The position numbers and the translations under genes were made by a program. Source: Brevundimonas sp. (lineage in GTDB: Bacteria > Pseudomonadota > Alphaproteobacteria > Caulobacterales > Caulobacteraceae). Taken from it: 13,478 nt of DNA. Of this stretch, positions 13,384 through 13,478 are shown in pieces (the stretch's first letter is position 1; every line of letters starts with the position of its first letter). The notes beneath the pieces are model-generated. The model ran no database searches. It had not been told where the DNA came from and was given only the letters and a program-made list of their open reading frames with translations. Where the stretch lies: positions 1-13,478 of the forward strand of contig NZ_QFNM01000049.1 in assembly GCF_003248455.1 (NCBI RefSeq), in the 5' to 3' direction.

Positions 13384-13478
13384 TGACGTGCCCCTGAGAA
13401 TTTCCTCCACGCGGAGCTAGAGTCCGGCCCTTGAAAGGACGGACGGAATGAAACGAGCGAGATTCACGGAAGAGCAGA
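13384..13478 (+). mobile_element. Left end of an IS3-family insertion sequence (IS407-like)
   Basis: The receptor frame is interrupted by sequence beginning TGACGTGCCCCTGAG, which resembles the terminal inverted repeat of IS407-group IS3 elements (TGACCTGCCCC-type). It is followed 64 bases later by the start of a transposase orfA. The right end and any 3-4 bp target duplication lie beyond the window; the flanking bases here are CCAG at 13380-13383. The subgroup is from memory of consensus ends and could be wrong; an IS3-family origin is firmer because of the coding start. Confidence 0.78.
13448..13478 (+). CDS. IS3-family transposase OrfA, first ten codons
   Basis: The frame starts MKRARFTEEQ and runs off the window edge. 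K-(R/S)-x-R-F-(T/S)-E-E-Q is the characteristic N-terminus of the OrfA helix-turn-helix protein of IS3-family elements, which is fused to the OrfB integrase domain by programmed frameshifting. GGACGG lies a few bases upstream as ribosome site. Only ten residues are visible, so the family call rests on this motif together with the adjacent terminal repeat. Confidence 0.75.
   Translation, partial: MKRARFTEEQ

Overview
The window is GC-rich and reads as an alphaproteobacterial chromosome, most likely Caulobacterales (Brevundimonas or Caulobacter type). The support is the housekeeping proteins (an alphaproteobacterial DnaG with no zinc ligands, next to a sigma-70 with an acidic linker), the codon bias, and abundant GTG starts with 4-bp ATGA/GTGA-type overlaps. 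The genus is inference; no rRNA or tRNA is present to anchor it.

Layout. (1) Bases 1-3299, minus strand: dnaG followed by rpoD, the classical macromolecular-synthesis pair; rpoD runs off the left edge. (2) Bases 3561-6453: a small cell-wall cluster. A minus-strand pair (isochorismatase-fold hydrolase, then LD-carboxypeptidase of family S66) is divergent from a plus-strand Mur-ligase-family protein resembling MurC/Mpl. An LD-carboxypeptidase makes murein tripeptide and Mpl-type ligases reuse it, so peptidoglycan recycling is the natural reading, although the Mur ligase has unusual motif residues. (3) Bases 6447-13383, minus strand: an iron-acquisition and redox locus. In transcription order it holds a Fiu/PiuA-like TonB-dependent catecholate siderophore receptor (broken), a PiuC/YbiX-type Fe(II)/2-oxoglutarate hydroxylase, a PepSY-type membrane protein, a secreted DUF2271 protein, a secreted DUF4198 protein, an ApbE-type FMN transferase, and a membrane-anchored NADPH-flavodoxin reductase. 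(4) Bases 13384-13478: the left end of an IS3-family insertion sequence, inserted inside the receptor gene.

The most interesting unit is PepSY-DUF2271-DUF4198-ApbE-flavoprotein. The DUF2271 protein carries DGVSGAT, a match to the consensus that ApbE enzymes modify with covalent FMN. Together the genes look like a transmembrane electron chain: NADPH to FAD/FMN in the cytosol, through the histidine-rich PepSY membrane protein, to an FMN-bearing periplasmic protein. The neighbouring siderophore receptor and hydroxylase make reduction of ferric siderophore in the periplasm the best guess for the job. A palindrome upstream of the PepSY gene is a candidate iron-responsive operator. One puzzle is that the ApbE protein shows no export signal although its apparent substrate is secreted.

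Intergenic stretches are all shorter than 300 bases; the longest (3300-3560) and other informative ones are annotated. No tRNA, rRNA, CRISPR array or integrase was seen.
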